A stretch of DNA of 64,000 nucleotides, taken from positions 1-64,000 of IMG/VR virus record IMGVR_UViG_3300042924_008490; one strand, written 5' to 3'. The translations under genes were made by a program, and so were the position numbers. Positions 24,966-33,551 of this stretch are shown piece after piece. This DNA is from a virus. The notes under the pieces are model-generated. The model was given only the letters and a program-made list of their open reading frames with translations. It was not told the DNA's origin and ran no database searches. Positions within the stretch are counted from its first letter, which is position 1; each line of letters opens with the position of its first letter.

Positions 24966-27053
24966 ATGAAACCCAATAATTTCCCAATAAGACCAAGTTT
25001 GAATGGTACTGAAGAATTATACACACAAACAAATAATATTCCACAAAAATTTATTTTAGATTCTGCTAAAGAATTTATACTTAATCCTACTGATATCATT
25101 TATTCTGAACTTTACGATAAAATTGTAAATGGTGAATTGGTTGCAGGTCAATGGTATAGGCTGACTGACTATAGGTCGGTCAACTTTTTAAATGGAGCAG
25201 ACATTGCTTATAATAATCCAACTCCAAATGACCCTAATTTTATTCCAAGAGAAGTTTATGAAGGTGAAACTGAAGTTTTACTTCTTCAAGCTATTTCTTC
25301 TTATGAAATTTCTCCAATAGGATATTCAGAAACTTTTCAAGGGGATATTGTTCAATATGAACCTTATACTGATAAAATAGGTGTACCGTTTACAATTTAT
25401 AATGGAAATAATCTTCCTGATTTAACTGCAATTTCAGGATTTGACCTTCAATGGGATGGAACAGATGTTTATTTTACTATGCCTACAAACTACCCTGCGC
25501 TTTTTGGGCATTATTTTTATGTATATGCAGAATTCAGCGGTTCAACCTATTATCAAGATGGTGCATTTGAACCTTTAACTCCTAATATTTCAACAGCTCA
25601 ATATCCTTACACATCCGATGACCCTGATTTTGCATATCCAAAAGCAATGTCAAGAATAAGAATCGAAGAAGATGGATTTAAAGTAGTTCTTATAGATTTA
25701 GATTATAATGATTTTCTTAATTATGATGCAGATACATTATCTGTTGAGACAATATATGAAATAGAAAATGCTTATGGTTGGATAACAAGAAGAATTGACA
25801 CCTATAGAAATATCGATGCCCCCTTTGATTTTCGTGGAAGAAAATATAGAAGATTTGAAGTTGATTTGAGTGGTATTACTGCTTCTTTGGGAACAGGTTA
25901 TTGGGGGATTGGAGATAATTATTTAGGTCAAGGTACAACAGGAAACTATAAGGACTTTAAATGCTTTGGCAACGATGGATATGATGCTTTTAATATAAAA
26001 TGGAATGATACAGGTGGAGCAGAATTGATTGGAAATAGAGGTTTTAGTGATAATGTAGTCTTTTTAGGAGATTTTTATTTTAATCAATTAAATGGTTTTT
26101 TTTCATATAGTACAATAGGTACGGATTTTTTCGATAATGTTATAGGTGGTGTCTGCTTTTTTAACACTATTGGAAACAATGTTAATAGTAATAATATAGG
26201 TTCAGAATTTGCATTTAATACTATTGGCAGTGATTTTTCATACAATACTATTGAAAATGGTTTTAGTGATAATAATATTTTAACTCAATTTTTATATAAT
26301 AATATTTCAAAAGATTTTAACTCTAATGAAATAGGAGCTAATTTTACTAAGAATAACATTCAAAAAGATTTTGGTTCGAATAATATTGCAGATGATTTTC
26401 AAGACAATAATATTGGTAATGAATTCAATAGTAATACAATAGGAGATAATTTTAATAATAACACAATTGCTAATAATTTTTCAGCTAATAATATTGGAGA
26501 TAATTTCAGAGACAACACAATTGCTAATGAATTTGATAACAATGATATTCAAAATGGTTTTAATAATAACACAATTGGTAACAGTTTTGTAAATAACACT
26601 ATTGATATCAATTGTAATAATAATACAATTGGTAATAGCTCCCAAGGTAATACAATTGGTTCTCTTTTTAGTGATAATGCAATTGGTAATGGTTTCCAAA
26701 ATAACACAATTGGAATTAATTTTTTATTGAACACAATTGGTAATACTTTTGCTACTAATACAATAGGACTTTTTTTTCAATCAAACATTATTGGTGATAG
26801 TTTCAGTTCAAATGCTATAGGCAATAATTTCTTTGCTAACAATATTCGTAATATCAGTACATTTAACAACAATACAATTGGCAATTTATTCCAAAGAAAC
26901 CTAATAGATTATTCAATAGGTAGTACAAATTTCTCAGCAGCAACTCATGTTTATGCAGATTACACTTGTAGAATATTTAAATCAAATGATACAAATTTAT
27001 ACTTAGAATATTTTTCAGGCACAACTGCAACTTATGTTTCTCCAACAGCTTAA
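24966..27053 (+). CDS. Tail fibre-type protein with nine-residue solenoid repeats (paralogue 1)
   Basis: 695 residues. The N-terminus MKPNNFPIRPSLNGTEELYT and the C-terminal domain (about 655-695, FSAATHVYADYTC ... YLEYFSGTT) are shared with the fibre proteins at 27348 and 29605. Residues 60-370 are beta-rich and unique. Residues about 375-640 consist of nearly 30 consecutive nine-residue units of the form NTIGNxFxx, with Ile and Phe in fixed positions. This should build a parallel beta-solenoid rod, probably two units per turn. The conserved ends suggest a common attachment site and a common tip or trimerisation/capping domain, with variable binding modules between. Host-receptor or surface-glycan binding is inferred. 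Confidence 0.7.
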   Translation: MKPNNFPIRPSLNGTEELYTQTNNIPQKFILDSAKEFILNPTDIIYSELYDKIVNGELVAGQWYRLTDYRSVNFLNGADIAYNNPTPNDPNFIPREVYEGETEVLLLQAISSYEISPIGYSETFQGDIVQYEPYTDKIGVPFTIYNGNNLPDLTAISGFDLQWDGTDVYFTMPTNYPALFGHYFYVYAEFSGSTYYQDGAFEPLTPNISTAQYPYTSDDPDFAYPKAMSRIRIEEDGFKVVLIDLDYNDFLNYDADTLSVETIYEIENAYGWITRRIDTYRNIDAPFDFRGRKYRRFEVDLSGITASLGTGYWGIGDNYLGQGTTGNYKDFKCFGNDGYDAFNIKWNDTGGAELIGNRGFSDNVVFLGDFYFNQLNGFFSYSTIGTDFFDNVIGGVCFFNTIGNNVNSNNIGSEFAFNTIGSDFSYNTIENGFSDNNILTQFLYNNISKDFNSNEIGANFTKNNIQKDFGSNNIADDFQDNNIGNEFNSNTIGDNFNNNTIANNFSANNIGDNFRDNTIANEFDNNDIQNGFNNNTIGNSFVNNTIDINCNNNTIGNSSQGNTIGSLFSDNAIGNGFQNNTIGINFLLNTIGNTFATNTIGLFFQSNIIGDSFSSNAIGNNFFANNIRNISTFNNNTIGNLFQRNLIDYSIGSTNFSAATHVYADYTCRIFKSNDTNLYLEYFSGTTATYVSPTA
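26090..26890 (+). repeat. 27-bp coding repeat array (NTIGNxFxx)
   Basis: About 29 units of 27 bases encode the nine-residue repeats of the first fibre protein. Units differ but keep AATACAATTGGTAAT-like cores, so the array is prone to copy-number change by slippage or recombination. Confidence 0.8.
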
Positions 27054-27069
27054 AAATTAAACAAATAAA

Positions 27070-27342
27070 ATGAAAACCTTAATAGAAAAATCAATAGAAA
27101 TATATGGGATGGGACATCCTCAAACAAAAACTGTCTTCAATATTGAAAAAGAAATAGAAAGAAAGGATTTGAGATTCAAATCTTTGACAACTATTTCAGG
27201 AAGAAAATTGACCGTTTGGTTCAAATATACTGAAAATGATATTGAATCAAATGATAAGCTTCCAATGACTGTTATCAAATCAGATAACGAAACTGAAATC
27301 AAAGATTTTATCCTAACACAAATAAACAATTATTTAAACTAA
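27070..27342 (+). CDS. Small protein between fibre genes
   Basis: 90 residues, alpha/beta, not recognised. An amphipathic N-terminal helix is followed by beta strands (SLTTISGRKLTVWFKY) and an acidic C-terminal helix. It lies 16 bases after fibre gene 1 and five bases before fibre gene 2 and has no promoter of its own, so it is made with the fibres. Fibre-assembly chaperones often sit beside fibre genes, but nothing in the sequence proves this role. Confidence 0.55.
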   Translation: MKTLIEKSIEIYGMGHPQTKTVFNIEKEIERKDLRFKSLTTISGRKLTVWFKYTENDIESNDKLPMTVIKSDNETEIKDFILTQINNYLN

Positions 27343-27347
27343 AAAAA

Positions 27348-29258
27348 ATGAAACCAAATAATTTTCCTTTAAGACCAAGTTTGGATGGAACTGAAGAACT
27401 TTATACGCAAACAGCCAACGTATCTCAAAAGTTTACTTTAGAAGAAGCTAAAAAATATGCAAATGCAATTGAAGTTACTTATGCTGAATTAAAAGATGAT
27501 TTAATTCCAAATCAAGCTTTAATAGCAGGCTCACATTACATTATAAATAATTTTAGAACATGTTACAATAGACCCGACTATGACCAAAATAAAAACAGCA
27601 TTATTGTTTCAGGTTCTACATATATTCAAGCAGCTATTGAACCAATAATAGTAATGGCTACAAGTTTTAATACATTTGCTATTGATGCATATCAACTGAA
27701 ATATCCTAATGATAGAATAAAATATGATATCAACTATTCTACAACTGAATCAGGAGATGTTGCATTTGGAAGAATAACTGAAAGAATCGATGAGTGGAAC
27801 AATCGTACAGATTATGACCATAGAACTATTGAATTCAAAAGATATAGATTTTATTACTTCAGTAGAGAAACTCCTGAAACAGGTACAATGGAATTATTAA
27901 ATGATGGAACTGTTAATGGTTTCGGTACGTTTTTTACAGCTCTTACTATAGGAGATGTTATTGCATATCCTAATTCAGATGAAGTATTTTTTATAATTGA
28001 TTCTATTTCATCAGATACGCTTATGTTAGTAAGCGGATTATCTATTAATTCCTTTGGTGGAAGCGGTGAATTTTATACTACTAACGCAGGAAGTTATGAC
28101 AGTTACTATAGAAGTAATGTTGATGACCCAACAGATTTTAATTTATATACCACATTCGGTGATGCAATTGGTGATGGCGTAATAAATAATTATATTGGAG
28201 ATTACAGTAATTTACACCTTGAAGATAATGAAGGTGATTTTCTTCTTGCAAATAATGTTTTCAAAGATGGGGAGTACAACAACAATAACATTGGTAATGG
28301 TTTTTATAACAATACTTTTAATGACGATTGTAACAATAATACAATAGGAAATTATTGTTATAACAATATTACTAATAATGATTTTGATGGAAATGTTATC
28401 GGAAATGGATTCACTAATAATCTAATTACAGCAGACTTTCAATATAACCATGTTGGTGAGGACTTTGCGAATAATACCATTATTAATACTGATTTTGATT
28501 TTAGAAATAACCGAATTGGCAACGATTTTACCAACAATTGGATAGATAGTAGTTCGACATATGATTTTGACCGTAATCAAATCGGTGATTCATTTGAAAA
28601 TAATACCATCTTTAGAAATTTTGAGGATAATACTATTGGCAATGGTTTCAATAACAATGAAATTTATCAAGATTTTTATGATAATAAAATTTCTAATGAT
28701 TTTAATAATAACACTATTGGTGATATTGAAGATATTGGTGCAGGAATTTTTGAAGATAACGTAATTGGAAATAATTTTAAAGGTAATTCAACATTAGGAC
28801 AATTTACACATAATCAAATAGGAAATGACTTTGTTTCAAATGGAACTGAAGATAGTTTTACTTATAATGTCATTGGAAATAACACTTTTTCTAATAACAT
28901 AGGAGAAAACTTTGGTTATAATCAAATTGCTAATATATTTAATAATAATACTATCGGAAATAATTTCGGTTATGGCGGAGCAAGTGGAAAAGGTAATAAA
29001 ATTGGAAATAACTTCCAAGGTAATACCATAGGTCAAGATTTCTATGATAATGTTATTACTAATAATTTTATAAATAATATAATAGTAGATGATTTTCAAT
29101 TTAATAATGTTACTGTTGTAATGAATGCAATAAACTTTTCAGGTGCAACACATGTTTATGGAAGTTATAACTGTACATTATTAAGAGGTAATGATAACAA
29201 TGATTATTTAGAATATTTTGATGGAACTACAAATCAATATGTTGCAGTAGATGCTTAA
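27348..29258 (+). CDS. Tail fibre-type protein with solenoid repeats (paralogue 2)
   Basis: 636 residues. N-terminus MKPNNFPLRPSLDGTEELYT and C-terminus (FSGATHVYGSYNC ... YLEYFDGTT) match paralogue 1. Residues 30-170 match paralogue 3 closely (AGSHYIINNFRTCYNRPDY and RITERIDEWNNRTDYDHRTI), while 170-280 are specific. Residues about 300-600 contain NxIGNxF repeats alternating in pairs, less regular than in paralogue 1. Seemingly shuffled from shared modules. Structural role in the fibre is inferred from repeats and end domains. Confidence 0.7.
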   Translation: MKPNNFPLRPSLDGTEELYTQTANVSQKFTLEEAKKYANAIEVTYAELKDDLIPNQALIAGSHYIINNFRTCYNRPDYDQNKNSIIVSGSTYIQAAIEPIIVMATSFNTFAIDAYQLKYPNDRIKYDINYSTTESGDVAFGRITERIDEWNNRTDYDHRTIEFKRYRFYYFSRETPETGTMELLNDGTVNGFGTFFTALTIGDVIAYPNSDEVFFIIDSISSDTLMLVSGLSINSFGGSGEFYTTNAGSYDSYYRSNVDDPTDFNLYTTFGDAIGDGVINNYIGDYSNLHLEDNEGDFLLANNVFKDGEYNNNNIGNGFYNNTFNDDCNNNTIGNYCYNNITNNDFDGNVIGNGFTNNLITADFQYNHVGEDFANNTIINTDFDFRNNRIGNDFTNNWIDSSSTYDFDRNQIGDSFENNTIFRNFEDNTIGNGFNNNEIYQDFYDNKISNDFNNNTIGDIEDIGAGIFEDNVIGNNFKGNSTLGQFTHNQIGNDFVSNGTEDSFTYNVIGNNTFSNNIGENFGYNQIANIFNNNTIGNNFGYGGASGKGNKIGNNFQGNTIGQDFYDNVITNNFINNIIVDDFQFNNVTVVMNAINFSGATHVYGSYNCTLLRGNDNNDYLEYFDGTTNQYVAVDA

Positions 29259-29285
29259 CAATTATAAAAATAAAAATCTAATAAA

Positions 29286-29531
29286 ATGAGAATATGTATT
29301 TTATGTGATGCTTCACGCATTGAAGAAGCAAGACAAAAAGAAGATAATAATAAAATTTTAACAATTGAGTTGTCACAATCAGGTGAAAAACCTGCAACAC
29401 ATTACTTCTGTACAATGGTTGTAGACCAAAAGAAAGCTGATAAACTTATGGCGAAAAGAGAATTTACTACTATGGAAATTTCTGAGCCTAAAGACTTTCT
29501 TGAAAAACACAATCTAAAAATGATTAAATAA
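29286..29531 (+). CDS. Small hypothetical protein after fibre 2
   Basis: 81 residues. MRICILCDASRIEEARQK at the start and HYFCTMVVDQKKADKLMA in the middle give a small alpha/beta protein with two spaced Cys. Not recognised. It lies 27 bases after fibre gene 2 and is closed by a terminator. It has no similarity I can see to the small gene after fibre 1. Confidence 0.55.
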   Translation: MRICILCDASRIEEARQKEDNNKILTIELSQSGEKPATHYFCTMVVDQKKADKLMAKREFTTMEISEPKDFLEKHNLKMIK

Positions 29532-29540
29532 AAATAACAA

Positions 29541-29576
29541 CAAAACCTCTGAAGAAATTCAGAGGTTTTGTTTTAT
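29541..29576 (+). terminator. Rho-independent terminator
   Basis: Twelve-base perfect stem CAAAACCTCTGA / TCAGAGGTTTTG with loop AGAAAT and a T-rich tail. Nearly the same hairpin recurs at 32289 and, with another loop, at 58545. Confidence 0.9.
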
Positions 29577-29581
29577 ACATA

Positions 29582-29589
29582 TATTTATA
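29582..29589 (+). promoter_or_regulatory. Late-promoter-like element TATTTATA
   Basis: ATATATTTATATAAAAAAAA, 23 bases before the ATG of fibre gene 3, directly after a terminator. Confidence 0.65.
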
Positions 29590-29604
29590 TAAAAAAAACA
29601 CACT

Positions 29605-32277
29605 ATGAAACCAAATAATTTTCCTACAAGACCAACTTTAAATGGTGCTGAAGAGATTTATACCCAAACAGGCGGTATATCTCAAAAGTTCACTTTGAAT
29701 TCGGCAAAAGCATTTGCAAATGCAATTGAAGTTACTTATGAAACATTAACAAAATTAATTGATAATTCAGCTTTAATTACAGGTTCACATTACATCATAA
29801 CAGATTTTAGAACTTGTTATGACCAACCTGATTATAATGCTAATGGAAATAGTACTAATGGTACTTATAAAGAAGCAGATATAGAGCCAATAATTGTTAT
29901 GGCTACATCAGAAAACACTCTTGCTCCTGATGCATATCAACCTAAATATCCTAATGATAAAATCAAATATGATGTTTTCTTTGATACAACTGAATCTACA
30001 AGTGGTGATGCCTATGGTAGAATTACTGAAAGAATTGATGAGTGGAACAATCGTACAGATTACGACCACAGAACAATTCTTTTCAAACGTTATAAAACTT
30101 ATTTTCATAATTTTGATAGTCCATTAACAGGTACTACAAGTACAACAGTATCAACTCCTACAACAGGAGGTTATGAAATTACTGTAGTAGGAATTGATAC
30201 AGACTTTATAAATGAGTTGATTGAAGGAGATGTTATTTATGTTGATAAATATTGGTACAAAGTTTTAACAATCAATTCAGCAACTGATATGGTAGTAACT
30301 TCTGTTGAAAATAAGAGTTTTAGCGGAGAAAAATATTATAAAGCAACCTCGCAAACTGAAGGTTCACTATCACAGATTCCTTATACTCACACTCAAATGA
30401 CTGACCCTCCTGTTGTTTATGATGAAGAAGCTTTAATTGGAGATTTTATTATGGATGGGCAAGTTAAAAGTGGTGTAAATTATTTTTGCGGAAGTATTGG
30501 TACTTCAGAATATTTTACAAACCTCTACGCAGGACTTTTCGTAATGGCTGCTAAAGACATCGAAATTGATTTCTTCCGAATCGATGGTAATATTGGAGCA
30601 GATGGAGATGGAACTGCAGACATTAATCAGTACACAACAAATGTAAATGGAAATGATTATACTGCTTTTATTAAAAGAGTGTATGATGCAGATGACCCTT
30701 CTATCAATCAAATATTTATTGTAAATGGTGATGGTACAGGTATTTCACAAACTTATGATTCTTCAACTACTGATGACTTTCATGAAATAAGTAACTTGGC
30801 AACAACAGGCGTAACTGAAATACATTACCTACTTACTTCAAGAGGAACAGGTGATAAACTTGAGGATGCAGATTTTGAAGCCTTAGTTGATGCTTACCTT
30901 AATTTAGTTGAAGGTGCAAATATTGCAAATACTTTAAATATACTTAATACTAACTATTCAACTTTAACAGCACTTGTACCTGACATTTATCTATTCAATG
31001 ATGTTGCAGATATAAATGATGAGGGAGAAAACACTATTGATGATGGCGGTGATGACATCTATGATGGAGCTAACTTTATTTATACAGATTTTTCTGTAAG
31101 ATATAGAAGTTACGAATATAAAAATAACAACATTATTGATGACGTATACAGAGAAATGACTACTTTCCGTTCTCAAGAAGAATTACAGTTAAATGACGAG
31201 GTAACTTCCACTAATAATTGGATTGGAGACTACTCTACTTTTTACATTCAAGGTAATTTAAGTAATAGTGACTTCCTTCTTGCAAACAATGTATTTGGTT
31301 TCAATTCTTATTCTAATAAATTAGGTGACAGATGTTTCAATAACTCTACTTACAATTGGTTCAACAGAAACCAAATCAGTGGTACTTTCCAAAACAATTC
31401 TTTAAGAAGAGGTTTTTATGCAAATGTAGTTGGAGAATATTTTACGGATAACGTATTTAATGGTGAAACTTGGAGAAATAAAATTGGAGAAAACTTTGAA
31501 AATAATGTTACAGGTACTGACGATTTTCAAAATAATGTAATTAATAATGGTTTTAATGATAATTATATCGCTCTTCGTGACGATTTCTATAAAAACTTCA
31601 TAGGCAATGGTTTTAATAACAATTGGATTTGGGATGAGTTCTATGGAAATCATATCGGTAATGCGTATAATGATAATGTAATCTATAATGTATTTGCCGA
31701 CAACCAAATTTTAGATTATTTTGACAATAATACAATTGGTAATTCGGATTTCATTGGAAGTTATGATTTTACTGATAATATTATTGGAAATGATTTTAAA
31801 AATAATCTTGCAGAAGGTAATTTTTTCAAAAACCATATTGGACATGACTTTGTTTCAAATGAAAGTGAAACAGAATTTAGAAACAATGTAATTGGAAATA
31901 ATTTTCTTGATAATAATGTTGGAGAAGATTTTGCTTATAATATAATTGGCGATAATTTCGGAAATAATACAATTGGAAATTCTTTTGGTTATGGTGGAAG
32001 TGTTCTAAGAGGAAATAAAATTGGTAATAGCTTTGCAAATAATACTATAGGTGTGGACTGTTATGATAATGTTATTGGTAATAATTTTTTTAATAATACT
32101 ATAGTTGATTATTTCAAATATAATCAAATTCTATATCCAATATCAGCAACTAACTTTTCAACAGCCACTCATGTTTATGCAGAGTATAATTGTACAGTAA
32201 TAAGAAGTAGTGATACTAATTATTATTTACAGTATTTTGATGGAACAGTTACCCAAACAGTTTCAATAACAGCTTAA
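29605..32277 (+). CDS. Tail fibre-type protein with solenoid repeats (paralogue 3)
   Basis: 890 residues, the longest of the three. N-terminus MKPNNFPTRPTLNGAEEIYT; residues 40-165 resemble paralogue 2; residues about 175-520 form a unique insert with a Ser/Thr/Gly-rich beta region and a globular part (GDGTGISQTYDSS; EIHYLLTSRGTGDKLED) that could be the binding head. Residues about 545-845 hold imperfect IGNxFxNN repeats; the last 40 residues (FSTATHVYAEYNC ... YLQYFDGT) match the other two. It has its own promoter element and terminator. Enzyme activity in the insert is not evident. Confidence 0.7.
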   Translation: MKPNNFPTRPTLNGAEEIYTQTGGISQKFTLNSAKAFANAIEVTYETLTKLIDNSALITGSHYIITDFRTCYDQPDYNANGNSTNGTYKEADIEPIIVMATSENTLAPDAYQPKYPNDKIKYDVFFDTTESTSGDAYGRITERIDEWNNRTDYDHRTILFKRYKTYFHNFDSPLTGTTSTTVSTPTTGGYEITVVGIDTDFINELIEGDVIYVDKYWYKVLTINSATDMVVTSVENKSFSGEKYYKATSQTEGSLSQIPYTHTQMTDPPVVYDEEALIGDFIMDGQVKSGVNYFCGSIGTSEYFTNLYAGLFVMAAKDIEIDFFRIDGNIGADGDGTADINQYTTNVNGNDYTAFIKRVYDADDPSINQIFIVNGDGTGISQTYDSSTTDDFHEISNLATTGVTEIHYLLTSRGTGDKLEDADFEALVDAYLNLVEGANIANTLNILNTNYSTLTALVPDIYLFNDVADINDEGENTIDDGGDDIYDGANFIYTDFSVRYRSYEYKNNNIIDDVYREMTTFRSQEELQLNDEVTSTNNWIGDYSTFYIQGNLSNSDFLLANNVFGFNSYSNKLGDRCFNNSTYNWFNRNQISGTFQNNSLRRGFYANVVGEYFTDNVFNGETWRNKIGENFENNVTGTDDFQNNVINNGFNDNYIALRDDFYKNFIGNGFNNNWIWDEFYGNHIGNAYNDNVIYNVFADNQILDYFDNNTIGNSDFIGSYDFTDNIIGNDFKNNLAEGNFFKNHIGHDFVSNESETEFRNNVIGNNFLDNNVGEDFAYNIIGDNFGNNTIGNSFGYGGSVLRGNKIGNSFANNTIGVDCYDNVIGNNFFNNTIVDYFKYNQILYPISATNFSTATHVYAEYNCTVIRSSDTNYYLQYFDGTVTQTVSITA

Positions 32278-32288
32278 CAACTAAAAAC

Positions 32289-32320
32289 AAAAGCCTCTGA
32301 AGAAATTCAGAGGCTTTTTT
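32289..32320. terminator. Bidirectional terminator between convergent genes
   Basis: Stem AAAAGCCTCTGA / TCAGAGGCTTTT, loop AGAAAT, flanked by A and T runs, so it can act on both the fibre unit (plus) and the phosphatase unit (minus). Confidence 0.88.
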
Positions 32321-32321
32321 A

Positions 32322-32675
32322 TTATGCTTTAAAAACTACTTTTTTAGTATTTTCGTGTTCATCAAGAACAAACACACCATACAATTTTGTTCCATCATTT
32401 TTTACTTCAAGAAGAAACGGTGCATCCAAAGGAACATCTTCTCCTTCATACAAACCATATTCACCTGCATCTGAATCAATGATTTCCTGCTCCTCTTCAT
32501 TCAACATAATCAATCCATCCTCATGTAATTCTCTTACTTCATTTATCAAATCACACCAAGAATCTGAACCGATTCTGAAAACTGATTCGTGTATAGTTAT
32601 TCTATTTTTCAAATGATATTTCAAATTCTCACTGAGAAGAGTCTTTTTAGTATTTTCGTTAAGTATAAGTTTCAT
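32322..32675 (-). CDS. Small tagged hypothetical protein
   Basis: 117 residues. The N-terminus MKLILNENTKKTLLSENL contains LNE and LSE sites like the end tags of other proteins here. The rest is acidic: residues 55-85 are Glu/Asp-rich, and residues 86-115 form beta strands (LYGVFVLDEHE). Not recognised. It ends the 35.0-32.3 kb minus-strand unit, five bases after the PAP2-cupin gene, and shares the bidirectional terminator. Confidence 0.55.
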   Translation of the reverse strand: MKLILNENTKKTLLSENLKYHLKNRITIHESVFRIGSDSWCDLINEVRELHEDGLIMLNEEEQEIIDSDAGEYGLYEGEDVPLDAPFLLEVKNDGTKLYGVFVLDEHENTKKVVFKA

Positions 32676-32680
32676 ATTGT

Positions 32681-33550
32681 TTATTTTATTACTTTAATAT
32701 GTAAATCTGTAGTTCCTTTGATAACTCTATGATATTTTCCTTCAGGAATAAATATTTTTCCTTTGATAGGTTTTGGAAGCTCATTATCCAATTGTATCAT
32801 CCAATCATTCTCATTCAAAGGAATTATTGTTCTATGCTCCCCATCTGTGTGCCATTTTAGCTCATCTGAGGCAATATCTTTCGAAAAAGACCTGATAACA
32901 TATCCTTTGTATTTTTCTTCGTCAAATGGCAATTTTTCAGCATCTAAATCTACTTTGTTATCTATAAGAAAATTTGCCATATCTTGACCTATAACTCTTC
33001 CAAAAGCAATATCACTTGGATAATGCGCTTTAGCTGCCAATCTTGAAACTGAAATCTTATTAGCTAACTCTAATAAATCTTTTTTAAGGTCGGGATAAAT
33101 TCCCCCAAAATAATAAGCTATGATATAAGATTGAGCAGAATGTCCCGATGGAAAACTTGGATTTACCATTGTATCAAGCAAAAGATTATCAATTTCAATA
33201 TTATATTTTTTAGCCAATTGGTAAGGTCTTATTCTATTATAATACCATTTTATTATTGAAATTATTATACGAGAATCATCTATAATACTTTCAATAGATT
33301 CACGAACATCGTCTTGAAAAGAAAAATATTCTGAAAATATTGTAGCAATATCATCATACTCTCTAACAAAATCTTCATCCAAAGGAAATTCTTTTTTTAT
33401 ATATTGCAATTCCTTTAAACTTTCTTGAATATCAGGACAAGTTTCATTCAAAAATTTTTGATAGGAATATCCATCAAAGATTCCTTTATCTTTTTTGACT
33501 AATTTAAGTATTTCTACAGGGATATATTCTGAATAAACTAATTTTTCCAT
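32681..33550 (-). CDS. PAP2-type acid phosphatase fused to a cupin-like domain
   Basis: 289 residues. The three phosphatase motifs are intact: KWYYNRIRP (101-109, KX6RP), PSGH (134-137) and SRLAAKAHYPSD (169-180, SRX5HX3D). This family removes phosphate through a His nucleophile and includes vanadium-dependent haloperoxidases. Unlike membrane PAP2 lipid phosphatases it shows no clear transmembrane helices. Residues about 210-289 (WHTDGEHRTIIPL, then GKIFIPEGKYHRVIKG) look like a small cupin/double-stranded beta-helix with His and Glu candidates for metal binding. The gene sits directly downstream of the zincin gene in a late unit near the capsid gene. Substrate unknown. Confidence 0.72.
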   Translation of the reverse strand: MEKLVYSEYIPVEILKLVKKDKGIFDGYSYQKFLNETCPDIQESLKELQYIKKEFPLDEDFVREYDDIATIFSEYFSFQDDVRESIESIIDDSRIIISIIKWYYNRIRPYQLAKKYNIEIDNLLLDTMVNPSFPSGHSAQSYIIAYYFGGIYPDLKKDLLELANKISVSRLAAKAHYPSDIAFGRVIGQDMANFLIDNKVDLDAEKLPFDEEKYKGYVIRSFSKDIASDELKWHTDGEHRTIIPLNENDWMIQLDNELPKPIKGKIFIPEGKYHRVIKGTTDLHIKVIK

Positions 33551-33551
33551 A

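Noticed and set aside
26090-26890. Regular 27-bp repeats that at first resemble a CRISPR-like or minisatellite array
   Set aside because: They are in frame throughout a fibre gene, units are adjacent without spacers, and the protein-level repeat explains them.
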